The notes under the pieces: generated by a model | What the model saw: the letters and a program-made list of their open reading frames with translations, nothing else | Databases searched by the model: none | What the model was told of the DNA's origin: nothing | DNA from: Haloplanus sp. HW8-1 | GTDB taxonomy: Archaea > Halobacteriota > Halobacteria > Halobacteriales > Haloferacaceae | Direction: 5' to 3' | Assembly (NCBI RefSeq): GCF_023703795.1 | Contig: NZ_CP098518.1 | Span: forward strand, 3,038,001 to 3,102,000 | DNA: 64,000 nucleotides | Shown: piece after piece, positions 1 through 10,035 of the stretch | Layout of the letters: every line of letters begins with the position of its first letter | How positions within the stretch are numbered: position 1 is the stretch's first letter | Program-made: the position numbers and the translations under genes

Positions 1-248
<248 letters not shown>

Positions 249-385
249 ACTGACCGGGACCTCCTTCACGGGAGGCCCACCACACGGCCACTGCCGTCCA
301 CGGTTCGCCCACCGCACCGATCGGGCACCGTAGAACCACCACGGCTCACACCACTACGCCAACGCTTCCGCCCTGTGGTGGAAGC
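249..385 (+). other. 16S-23S spacer, first part
   Basis: Transcribed spacer between 16S and tRNA-Ala. A short hairpin (CCTCC/GGAGG arms) lies just after the 16S end at about 259-276. A stronger one, CGCTTCC/GGAAGCG at 363-386, runs into the first base of tRNA-Ala. The 3' half of the 16S processing stem should lie here, but its 5' partner is outside the window, so it cannot be assigned. Confidence 0.6.
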
Positions 386-457
386 GGGCCCATAGCTCAG
401 CGGTAGAGTGCCTCCTTTGCAAGGAGGATGCCCTGGGTTCGAATCCCAGTGGGTCCA
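386..457 (+). tRNA. tRNA-Ala(TGC)
   Basis: 72-nt cloverleaf in the 16S-23S spacer, the usual place for tRNA-Ala in euryarchaea. Acceptor arms GGGCCCA/TGGGTCC with one G-T pair, anticodon TGC at 418-420 in loop TTTGCAA between CCTCC/GGAGG arms, T-arm with TTCGAAT, discriminator A457. CCA is not encoded and there is no intron. Confidence 0.97.
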
Positions 458-595
458 TGCCAACCCACCCGCGCCGAATCGCACGCCTTAAGTGCGAGAC
501 GGCGTTGGGTTGGGTTACGCAAGACCGATGCACCAGCCCGCGAAAGCGCGGCTGGGAAGGGTCGAACGCGCTCGCATCCACGAGAGCGTAATGAG

Positions 596-636
596 ACCGT
601 GTGTACGTGCGATCCAGGCGTCCACTGGACCCGACA
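596..636 (+). other. 23S pre-rRNA processing stem, 5' arm (bulge-helix-bulge)
   Basis: Left half of the long stem that brackets 23S. Bases 596-617 pair with 3636-3657 (one G-U). Bases 618-621 (GCGT) pair with 3629-3632 (GCGC). Bases 622-624 (CCA) are unpaired. Bases 625-636 (CTGGACCCGACA) pair with 3617-3628. Two 3-nt bulges on opposite strands flank a 4-bp helix, which is exactly the archaeal splicing-endonuclease (EndA) substrate. Cleavage here would release pre-23S. Confidence 0.9.
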
Positions 637-669
637 GTCAAACCGGGTCACTAGTGTGACAACGATCAA

Positions 670-3580
<2,911 letters not shown>

Positions 3581-3616
3581 CATTGGAGTTCGCACTGTGA
3601 CCCGATTCGATTTGAT

Positions 3617-3657
3617 TGTCGGGTCCAGGCGCAAACTGGATCGCACGTACATACGGT
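3617..3657 (+). other. 23S pre-rRNA processing stem, 3' arm (bulge-helix-bulge)
   Basis: Right half of the 23S processing stem. TGTCGGGTCCAG at 3617-3628 pairs with 625-636. GCGC at 3629-3632 pairs with GCGT at 618-621. AAA at 3633-3635 is the 3' bulge. CTGGATCGCACGTACA at 3636-3651 and its extension to 3657 pair with 596-617. Confidence 0.9.
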
Positions 3658-3702
3658 CAGACCGACGCTGGCGTGACGACGGTTCGATTCCGTCGGTCGG
3701 CA
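3655..3702 (+). ncRNA. tRNA-like element abutting 5S rRNA
   Basis: Resembles the 3' half of a tRNA. It has a 5-bp T-stem GACGG/CCGTC (3678-3682/3690-3694) around the 7-nt loop TTCGATT, followed by a 7-nt acceptor-like strand GGTCGGC and A3702. There is no D-arm, anticodon arm or proper 5' acceptor strand, so it is not a functional tRNA. It ends one base before 5S. In Haloferax volcanii a tRNA-like structure directly upstream of 5S is known to direct tRNase Z to make the 5S 5' end. The same role is inferred here. Confidence 0.75.
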
Positions 3703-3824
3703 TGAAGGCGGCCAGAGCGGCGGGGGCACACCCGTACCCATCCCGAACACGGACGTTAAGCCCGCCTGCGTATCGAGCAGTACTGGAGTGGGCGACCCTC
3801 TGGGAGTCTCGGTTCGCCGCCTCA
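3703..3824 (+). rRNA. rrf: 5S rRNA
   Basis: About 122 nt. The 5' strand TGAAGGCGGCCAGAGCGG and the 3' strand TTCGCCGCCTCA close helix I. The conserved CCCGTACCCATCCCGAACAC block at about 3731-3750 and the CAGTACTGGAGTGGGCGA segment are typical of haloarchaeal 5S. It lies immediately after the tRNA-like processing element. Confidence 0.95.
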
Positions 3825-3841
3825 CTACTCATACTACGGAT

Positions 3842-3873
3842 GGCGAGCGACGCGTTCGGACGCGTCGCTCGCC
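3842..3873 (+). terminator. Strong hairpin after 5S
   Basis: A perfect 13-bp GC-rich stem (GGCGAGCGACGCG / CGCGTCGCTCGCC) with loop TTCGGA, followed by CTTTCC. It lies 18 nt past the 5S end and 61 nt before tRNA-Cys. It probably separates or attenuates rRNA and tRNA-Cys transcription, or serves as a processing stem. Archaeal termination depends mainly on T-runs, so the terminator role is an inference. Confidence 0.55.
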
Positions 3874-3934
3874 CTTTCCATATACACGGAGCGACCGCTA
3901 GGCTTAAGCGACGGACGCCGATACTATCGACTGC

Positions 3935-4010
3935 GCCAAGGTGGCAGAGTCCGGCCTAACGCAGCGGCCTGCAGAGCCGCCCATCGCCGGTTCAAATCCG
4001 GCCCTTGGCT
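3935..4010 (+). tRNA. tRNA-Cys(GCA)
   Basis: Distal tRNA of the rRNA operon. Acceptor GCCAAGG/CCTTGGC, anticodon loop CTGCAGA (anticodon GCA) on GCGGC/GCCGC, T-arm GCCGG-TTCAAAT-CCGGC, discriminator T4010. CCA is not encoded. tRNA-Cys downstream of 5S is a common haloarchaeal arrangement. Confidence 0.97.
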
Positions 4011-4104
4011 CTCACACTTTTCCCTGAAGCCCAAGACGACTACGTCTTGGCAACTCCCCTTATTTCGAGGCGCTATGTACGGTTATCGAGAGGAAGGAGA
4101 TCGA

Positions 4105-4368
4105 CTACTCCGAATCGTCGTCGGACTCGTCGCTCGCTTCGAGGATCTCCGCCGCTACATCCGTTACGTGCTGCTGGTGGGCAACCGACGTCTGGACGCT
4201 TTGGGCTGCATCGAGCTGGTCGTTGACGACTGCGTTCTGCTGTGGTCCCCACGTCTCAGGGGGTTCGGACTCGATGTATTCGACCCAGCGCTTGATGCCT
4301 TCGATGCGCTGCTCACGGTTGCGTTCGTGCTTCGCATCGAGGCACTCATGCGCGTTTGAGTCGCTCAT
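4105..4368 (-). CDS. Small acidic protein paired with nucleotidyltransferase-like gene
   Basis: 87 aa, acidic, with no family I recognise. The N-terminus has Cys9 and a charged helix-like stretch; a tryptophan pair sits near residues 28-40 and the C-terminal third is Asp/Glu/Ser-rich. Its ATG lies 23 bp inside the 3' end of the preceding DUF6036-like gene on the same strand, so the two are almost certainly cotranscribed and translationally coupled. The arrangement resembles a two-gene toxin-antitoxin module in which this would be the small partner, but that is inference. Base composition is visibly lower in GC than the core genes. Confidence 0.65.
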   Translation of the reverse strand: MSDSNAHECLDAKHERNREQRIEGIKRWVEYIESEPPETWGPQQNAVVNDQLDAAQSVQTSVAHQQHVTDVAAEILEASDESDDDSE

Positions 4369-4948
4369 ATTCGGCTTCGACGTCGAGTCGCGTTACCCAC
4401 TCTTCGAGGCGGGGGACACTAAGACTTTCCTCGAAAAGGGCGTAGAGGTGGACCGCATCCTCGACGTCCTTCTGCGCGCCGAGGTAGAGTTTGTATGCGA
4501 TCTGGAGCTCTAAGGGGCCTATCGGAATTGTCTTTCCACCGATTCGGGCCGTTGTAGCGTTTTCGAGGGACGTGCGGTCGAACTCGTCGCGCGCGAACTT
4601 GACTTCGAGGTGCGGCGTGATCTGATCCGTTGGCGCGACCCAGATGTTATCCCCGTTGTCGAGCATCTCGTACATCGATGTGAGTGGCATTGCCGGTCCC
4701 CAGAACCCTTTCTCGTCAAGCGTCTCTGCGAGTTCGTCTGCGGTCTCCTCGTCGATCTGTTCGATGAGGACGTCGACGTCTTCGGTAGAGCGCGCCCGAC
4801 CAGCGAGGATGGTAACGTATCCCGCGATGTAACCGTGCTTGATGTCAAAGTGACCGAGAATCTCGGAGAACCCAATCGCCAACTCGTCGAGCCGATTTGG
4901 CTCACGCTCGACGATGAGTGTTCCGTTCCGTAGCTCGATACCGCCCAT
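4346..4948 (-). CDS. DUF6036-like / AbiEii-type nucleotidyltransferase-fold protein
   Basis: 200 aa. Residues ~38-62 read G-Y-I-A-G-Y-V-T-I-L-A-G-R-A-R-S-T-E-D-V-D, the pattern of minimal nucleotidyltransferases (Gly-rich strand, then R-x-T-x-D-x-D with the metal-binding Asp pair). This matches DUF6036 and AbiEii-like proteins, several of which are toxins or antitoxin-like kinases/AMPylases. A Lys-rich helix follows (ELQIAYKLYLGAQKDVED, ~residues 147-164), as in AbiEii relatives. It is first gene of a pair with the 87-aa ORF. Family assignment rests on the motif; the biological role is unknown. Confidence 0.7.
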   Translation of the reverse strand: MGGIELRNGTLIVEREPNRLDELAIGFSEILGHFDIKHGYIAGYVTILAGRARSTEDVDVLIEQIDEETADELAETLDEKGFWGPAMPLTSMYEMLDNGDNIWVAPTDQITPHLEVKFARDEFDRTSLENATTARIGGKTIPIGPLELQIAYKLYLGAQKDVEDAVHLYALFEESLSVPRLEEWVTRLDVEAEYERLKRA

Positions 4949-5083
4949 AGAGGTTCGTTTGCAGGTGGGCGCATAAATTGTCGGGAGTCTCTAGTCAACT
5001 CTCGAGTCCGACTTTGGTTCCCTGCTCCAAGGATCGTTCGGAGCAGAGCGTCCGAATCTTTTCCCGTGCGGGGGACCGGACCG

Positions 5084-5884
5084 TCATCGTCGCTCTTCGA
5101 GGTCGTCGATCGCTCGGTAGAACTGCTCGGTGTTCGCTGGTTGCTCCGACGTCGCTTGATCTTCTAGCGCACCGATATACTTCTCGAACTCGTCTTGGTC
5201 AGAATCGGCCGCGAGCACGCACTCGACGTATCCGTCGAGGGCAAACTCCAAGGCTTTGGCGTAGTGGTCGTATGCGGCGTCGATGCGGACTTCGTTATCG
5301 TCGATCTCCTCGAACAGCGCGCGATAGACGGCCGCGGCTTCCAGGTAGCGCTCGCGCTCGTGGTACTGCTCAGCCAACTCGAAGAAATGCGAGAAGTCGA
5401 TGGCGTCGGTGACGACCGGATAGTCCTGTGTGTGCCGGTCGAACAGGTGCTCGATTTCGGCGCGATACTCTTCGACGGATTTGCTGGTGTCGGCAAAGCG
5501 TGCGAGGAACTGATCACGGAGATCCGGGCGTTCGGCGAGTACGTCGCGTAGGAATGGCCGGAGACCGTCGGCCGAGACGTTTTGGAGTACTGAGTCCACA
5601 CGTCCGCTCTCGTCTCGGGGTGGATCGGCGGCAACGTCCAGCAACACTGCGACGACGTGTTTGCACTCGCCAGCATCATCGTAGGGACACGTACACCGGG
5701 CGTCGATGGTCTTGTCTCCCAGCTCGACGGTCACGTCGTATTGAGACGATCCCTGTACGACGGCGGTGACGACGTCGTCGAATCGTTCGATTCGCTGGAT
5801 GCGTCTCTCGTTGCGGTACTTCTGCCCCCGCTCGAACACGGCATCAGTACACAGATCTCGGATGGTCGTTTCGTCGATGTTCAT
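5084..5884 (-). CDS. SWIM zinc-finger protein
   Basis: 266 aa. The N-terminal ~85 residues hold a SWIM domain: a basic segment (FERGQKYRNERRIQRI), then C-T-C-P-Y-D-D-A-G-E-C-K-H, the Cx1Cx(n)CxH zinc ligands. The rest is acidic and helical (about residues 100-265), possibly repeat-like with TPR character around EQYHERERYLEAAAVYRALF. SWIM domains bind DNA or proteins and occur in SWI2/SNF2 and recombination partners; no such partner is adjacent. It starts at the ATG at 5884. Its GC is lower than the flanking core genes, like the pair beside it. Confidence 0.75.
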   Translation of the reverse strand: MNIDETTIRDLCTDAVFERGQKYRNERRIQRIERFDDVVTAVVQGSSQYDVTVELGDKTIDARCTCPYDDAGECKHVVAVLLDVAADPPRDESGRVDSVLQNVSADGLRPFLRDVLAERPDLRDQFLARFADTSKSVEEYRAEIEHLFDRHTQDYPVVTDAIDFSHFFELAEQYHERERYLEAAAVYRALFEEIDDNEVRIDAAYDHYAKALEFALDGYVECVLAADSDQDEFEKYIGALEDQATSEQPANTEQFYRAIDDLEERR

Positions 5885-6393
5885 CCGTCAAGGCGTACTA
5901 TGGAACTGAGGTCGTTTTGTTCCCTGGTCGTGTGGATGGCCTCCACCACGATCAACCGCCGTCCCCGCACTAGTAGTGCCGCGCTCTCGGGTTGACTCGT
6001 ATTCGGGCTTGAGATACGACTACTCCCGAAATTCACCTCGTTTCCAGCCTCGTACTATATGAAACACTGCCTTAACTCAGGCGCTTGGCTTTCTCGGTCC
6101 GGACTTCTATTTCACGCACTGCACAGCGACTCTCGGTCGACAGTCCCGTCAGTGGCGACGCCGTCGACCGCTGGCCGAAGCGTTGGGGTGGGTTCGTACG
6201 ACAACGCGGGCCGATGCCGACCGGTACCCAGGCGGTGGTGACCCCGTGTACGGCTCACCGTTTCGAGACACGGGGGACACGTGACGGTCGCTCCCGTCCC
6301 CCGGATTCGATGCCCACGAGGGATAGAGCGATGGCTGCAGACCGACGCGGCCGAACAAAAACTGTTAACCATCCGATTGACTATCTTGGACCG
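5885..6393. other. Intergenic region without a convincing gene
   Basis: About 500 bases between the SWIM gene and the membrane protein gene. The open frames here have unusual composition and no homology I recognise. A TATA-like stretch CGTACTATATG at about 6051-6061 could drive a transcript to the right. The frame of the next gene stays open back to 6085, so a longer N-terminus is possible, but that sequence is not protein-like. Confidence 0.5.
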
Positions 6394-7131
6394 ATGCAGA
6401 CGGAATCCGAACTCGTCGCTGCGGTCAGAGCCGATTTCTTCCGGCTGCTAACTGCCTGGCGTGAGCTTCTGTTCTCGATGCACTCGGCCAACCACCCGGT
6501 TCGAAATCAGTGGCGTCCCCGCACGACACGAGATCGCCTCGCGTTCTGGGTCTGGAGTGTACTGGGGACCGTGCTGATCGTCGCCGTGTATCCCTTCGCA
6601 GTCATTGGGTTTTGGATTCGATACGTGACTCGACGGCTCAATCACGTCGCGACAGGGCTGGGATTGCTCGCTATCGTCGCTGCCGCGGCCGTCGCCTGGA
6701 GTGCGCTGACGGCGCTGGCGTGGGGGAGTTTTCCGGCCGCCGGATTCAAGGCCGTACTCACGGCAAGCGCGGTCGCAACGGTCTCGGCCGGACTCGCGTG
6801 GGGAACCACCCGTGCCGGTGGTCGGCGGGTGACGCTTCTCGCGGCGTATCCGTTCGCCGTCGCAGCGATCTTTCTCCCGCCCGTAACGGCTGCACTCTTT
6901 TCGCCCACGTTGGGTGCGATCATCTTGCCGAGCAGTACGTCGTTGGCCGAGTGGATCCTCGACAATATCTTGGTGGTCGGCGATCTCAGTGGCGTCATTC
7001 GACAGCAGTTCGACTTATCCGGCATCGCGTTCGTGGGGATGTGGTCCGGGCTTGCCGTCCCGATCGGGTGGGGACTGGGCCTTCTCGTCACGTTCGCGAA
7101 CGCGGTCCGCCCCCACGACGATGGGGGGTGA
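6394..7131 (+). CDS. Multi-pass membrane protein of unknown function
   Basis: 245 aa from the ATG at 6394. About five membrane segments can be read (~residues 50-76, 86-108, 116-138, 147-172, 210-237), with an Arg-rich cytoplasmic N-terminus ahead of the first. I recognise no family. It converges on the two CetZ genes with a 29-bp gap. The start follows where the sequence becomes membrane-protein-like; the frame is open upstream, so the start is uncertain. Confidence 0.65.
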   Translation: MQTESELVAAVRADFFRLLTAWRELLFSMHSANHPVRNQWRPRTTRDRLAFWVWSVLGTVLIVAVYPFAVIGFWIRYVTRRLNHVATGLGLLAIVAAAAVAWSALTALAWGSFPAAGFKAVLTASAVATVSAGLAWGTTRAGGRRVTLLAAYPFAVAAIFLPPVTAALFSPTLGAIILPSSTSLAEWILDNILVVGDLSGVIRQQFDLSGIAFVGMWSGLAVPIGWGLGLLVTFANAVRPHDDGG

Positions 7132-7160
7132 CGGTGGTCGGCCGTCGACGAGCCGGGCGA

Positions 7161-8315
7161 TCAGTTCGACTCTTCGGGTGCCCGAAGTTCGCCAGTACCG
7201 CGTTCGTATTCGACGGCCTGCTGCTGTATCGCGTCGATCCTAGGCACCTCGGTAACGTTGGCGAGTAACACGACGGCCGCGACGGTCGACGAGTCGGATC
7301 GTGGGTCGTCGCCGGCGAGTACTTCGACCGTATCCGTCTCCTCTTCGAGCCACTGGCGGGCGCTTTCGAAGCCCCGTCGGGAGAGTTCATCCGGGGGACC
7401 GGACAGCACGACGAGTACTCGCTCGGCGCTTGATACCTCACACGGGAGCGTCAACTGTGAGTTGAGCGATTGCCGGACGAGGCTCTGGGTCTTTTCGGCG
7501 TCCGTCCGATCGTCTGCCGTCTCGTTTTCTCGGCTTCCGGTGAGGAGCGACCGGAGCCACGACAGAAATCCGCCGCCGTCCTCGAGTTCGGTTGCGGCAT
7601 AGCCGACCGATGCGACCCCACCCGGCGAGAGCGTACGGATGATGTCGCTGGAGTCCAGGGTGTTCGCCCCGATCGACGAGGGATCGGAGTCGTCCCTGGC
7701 AAACAGCCTCAGGACTCGGGCGGCCAGTTCGCGGTTCGCAGGCTCGTACGGATATTCGGTGGCATCGGCCTCGGCGTCGGCATCGGCGCCGACCCATCGG
7801 TCGTTGTCGAACAGGAGGGTGCTGTCGGCCGCCGGCACGATCGACCGGAGCGAGCGAGCGGCGTTCAACGCCGCCTTGCCACCGTCGTTCGCCCCCGGCA
7901 GGACGCCGAGGACGTACACCGGCTTGTCGTACATCTCCTGTAGCCGCTCGACGAGTACGGCGCCGGCGCCACTCCCGGTGCCCCCACCGAGGCTCGTCAC
8001 GACCAGCATTCCGTCCAGTTTGCGCATGGTGATCGAGTCGAGGGCACGGTGTATCTCGGGAAAGTCGGTACGGGCGATCTCGACCGCCAGATCCTGATCG
8101 CCGTCGACGCCGTCCTCGACCTCGCGGTGTGTGTCGCCGATCGTCACGTGTTGTTCCTGGGGGACGTGATCGAACTCGTCGCCGACCGTGCGCGAGATAT
8201 CGACCGTCATCAGGTTCCCGTAACACAGTTGTCGGTCGCCCTCGGCCTCGATACTGCGGATGGTATCGACGAGACGGCTCCCGGTACCGCCGATGCCGAC
8301 CAGCGCGAGTTTCAT
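7161..8315 (-). CDS. cetZ: CetZ-family tubulin-like GTPase (second of tandem pair)
   Basis: 384 aa. The N-terminal nucleotide-binding G-box is V-G-I-G-G-T-G-S (residues 6-13). The tubulin signature GGGTGSG is near residue 108, with the T7-loop-like D-S-S-D-I-I-R-T-L near residue 230 and a C-terminal domain sharing long identical blocks with the next gene upstream. CetZ proteins are archaeal tubulin/FtsZ relatives that polymerise with GTP and control cell shape and motility in Haloferax. The start is the ATG of MKLALVG at 8315; the frame is open further upstream but that part lacks the fold. It lies 47 bp behind its paralogue, probably in the same operon. Confidence 0.9.
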   Translation of the reverse strand: MKLALVGIGGTGSRLVDTIRSIEAEGDRQLCYGNLMTVDISRTVGDEFDHVPQEQHVTIGDTHREVEDGVDGDQDLAVEIARTDFPEIHRALDSITMRKLDGMLVVTSLGGGTGSGAGAVLVERLQEMYDKPVYVLGVLPGANDGGKAALNAARSLRSIVPAADSTLLFDNDRWVGADADAEADATEYPYEPANRELAARVLRLFARDDSDPSSIGANTLDSSDIIRTLSPGGVASVGYAATELEDGGGFLSWLRSLLTGSRENETADDRTDAEKTQSLVRQSLNSQLTLPCEVSSAERVLVVLSGPPDELSRRGFESARQWLEEETDTVEVLAGDDPRSDSSTVAAVVLLANVTEVPRIDAIQQQAVEYERGTGELRAPEESN

Positions 8316-8362
8316 CGCTGCCCCCGTTGCGGGGCCGGAGCGAGTGCGGTTCGAGACACGGT

Positions 8363-9544
8363 TCAGACGACGGGGTCGAGGTCGTCGTTCTCGTCGGTGA
8401 TCAGGTCGTTGATCTTTTGCTCGCGGGCCGCCTGCTGTTCGGCGATCTGTTCCTGCGCGTCGACGGCCTGGTTCTGAAGCGTCTCGATCCGGGAGGCGCC
8501 CGAGACGTTCGAGAGGAGTACGGCCGCCGCGAGCTGTGATGAATTCTCCCGTGGATCGTCGCCGACGAGTACTTCGACCGTTCCGGCTTCCTGTTCGAGC
8601 CACTGGCGGGCACTCTCGATCCCCTTTCGGGAGAATTCGCCTGGCGGTCCGGAAAGCACGACGAGCACTCGCTCGGCGCTCGACACCTCACACGGCAGCG
8701 TCAGCCGCGAGTTGGTCGCCCGCCGGACGAGGGACTTGATCTTCGTCGCCTGGCTGGCGTCGTCGAGGGGGTCGTCGTCGGCATCGTTGCCGCCCCACCT
8801 GTCGAGCAGGCCTTCGGGCTGTGCGTCGACCGCCGTGGCGGCGTAGCCGATCGAGGACACCCCGTCGGTGGCGAGCGTTCGGATGATGTCACTCGAGTCC
8901 ATCGCGTTCTCCGCGACGTCCGTGTCGTCGGTTTCACCGGCCGCCAGCAGCGTCACGATCCGGGCTGCCAGCTCGCGGTTCATCTCCTCGTATCCTTCTT
9001 CGATCGTCTGGTCGCGGGCGCGCCAGGCGTCGTTGTCGAAGCCGATGAAGTTGTCAACCTTGTTGACGAACGACTGGAGGGAGCGGGCGGCGTTCAGCGC
9101 CGGGCGTCCCCCCTCGTACTCGCCGGGGAGGATTCCGAGGGCGTACACCGGTTCGTCGTACATATCTTGGAGGGCATCGATGACGACCGGGCCGCCGCCG
9201 CTACCGGTACCACCACCGAGGCCTGCGGCGACGAGGATCGCATCGACGTTGTGGATCTCGATGTCGTCGAAGGCACGACGTATCTCGTCGATATCCGCCG
9301 ACATGACTTCGGCACCGATCTCCACGTCTCCACCCACTCCGTGGCCCTTCGATTTCTGATTCGTATCGCCGACCAGGACGCGCTGCTCTTCGGGGATGTA
9401 TTCGGGCTTCGCGAGGTCCGTTCGGGCGGTGTTGATGGCATGGACGTGGCGACAGAGGTTCCGGTTGGTCTCGGATTCGAACTCGACCATCCGATCCACG
9501 ACCTTGCTTCCGGCGTTGCCGACACCGATTGTAGCGAGTTTCAT
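8363..9544 (-). CDS. cetZ: CetZ-family tubulin-like GTPase (first of tandem pair)
   Basis: 393 aa. It begins MKLATIGVGNAGSKVVDRM, where the CetZ/FtsZ GQAGG box is changed to G-N-A-G-S. GGGTGSG lies near residue 111, the T7-like D-S-S-D-I-I-R-T-L near 222 and a charged C-terminal tail ends DDLDPVV. It shares LTLPCEVSSAERVLVVLSGP exactly with the downstream paralogue, so the two arose by duplication. It is longer at the C-terminus than its partner. Both appear catalytically intact for GTP binding. They differ from CetZ1 as I remember it (GQAGG), so the cellular role should not be copied from CetZ1. Confidence 0.92.
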   Translation of the reverse strand: MKLATIGVGNAGSKVVDRMVEFESETNRNLCRHVHAINTARTDLAKPEYIPEEQRVLVGDTNQKSKGHGVGGDVEIGAEVMSADIDEIRRAFDDIEIHNVDAILVAAGLGGGTGSGGGPVVIDALQDMYDEPVYALGILPGEYEGGRPALNAARSLQSFVNKVDNFIGFDNDAWRARDQTIEEGYEEMNRELAARIVTLLAAGETDDTDVAENAMDSSDIIRTLATDGVSSIGYAATAVDAQPEGLLDRWGGNDADDDPLDDASQATKIKSLVRRATNSRLTLPCEVSSAERVLVVLSGPPGEFSRKGIESARQWLEQEAGTVEVLVGDDPRENSSQLAAAVLLSNVSGASRIETLQNQAVDAQEQIAEQQAAREQKINDLITDENDDLDPVV

Positions 9545-9676
9545 AACCGTCGGTCGTGTTGACTGTACGGAGGGGTATAGTTAATTTGGTTCGACAGCCG
9601 CTGGTCTCGGCGTTTCCGTTCGATCCCCCGTACCATCCGTGGGGTGACGGCTCCGGACGCGGTACGGACTCCGGTT

Positions 9677-9994
9677 TCAGGCCCGGTTCTCGTCGAGGGC
9701 GCGTTCGATACCTCGCCGGATCGCCGCGTCTCCGTCGACGCCGTCGTCGACGGCGGCCTCGTAGCCCGCGGTGAAGGAGACCATGACGTCTTTGGCCAGT
9801 TCGCGCGCGTCGGCCTCGGTTGGCTGGACGTTCTCGACGGCCGCCGATTCGTCAGCCTCCTCGTCGACGACCCACACTTCGAAGGTGCCGTCCTGTTCCG
9901 GCGTAGGTTGGAACTTCACCTCGACTTCGACGGTTCGGTTCTCGTACTCCCGGCGGCCGGTTTTTAGCCAGCCTTCGGGCACTGCTCGGCTCAT
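9677..9994 (-). CDS. Conserved haloarchaeal hypothetical protein
   Basis: 105 aa from MSRAVPEGW. Acidic, with alternating beta-like strands in the first half (EVEVKF, FEVWVVD) and a helical, Ala-rich C-terminus. No motif points to a function. It follows the ABC transporter gene by 41 bp on the same strand and may be cotranscribed. The ATG at 9994 is preferred over the one at 10039, because the extra residues overlap the transporter's stop region and add nothing conserved-looking. Confidence 0.6.
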   Translation of the reverse strand: MSRAVPEGWLKTGRREYENRTVEVEVKFQPTPEQDGTFEVWVVDEEADESAAVENVQPTEADARELAKDVMVSFTAGYEAAVDDGVDGDAAIRRGIERALDENRA

Positions 9995-10035
9995 GCGGGG
10001 TACTGGGTCCGTAATCAGGATAAGCGTATCCGTCG

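Noticed and set aside
3655-3702. A functional tRNA between 23S and 5S
   Set aside because: Only a T-arm and an acceptor-like strand exist; there is no anticodon arm, D-arm or 5' acceptor strand.
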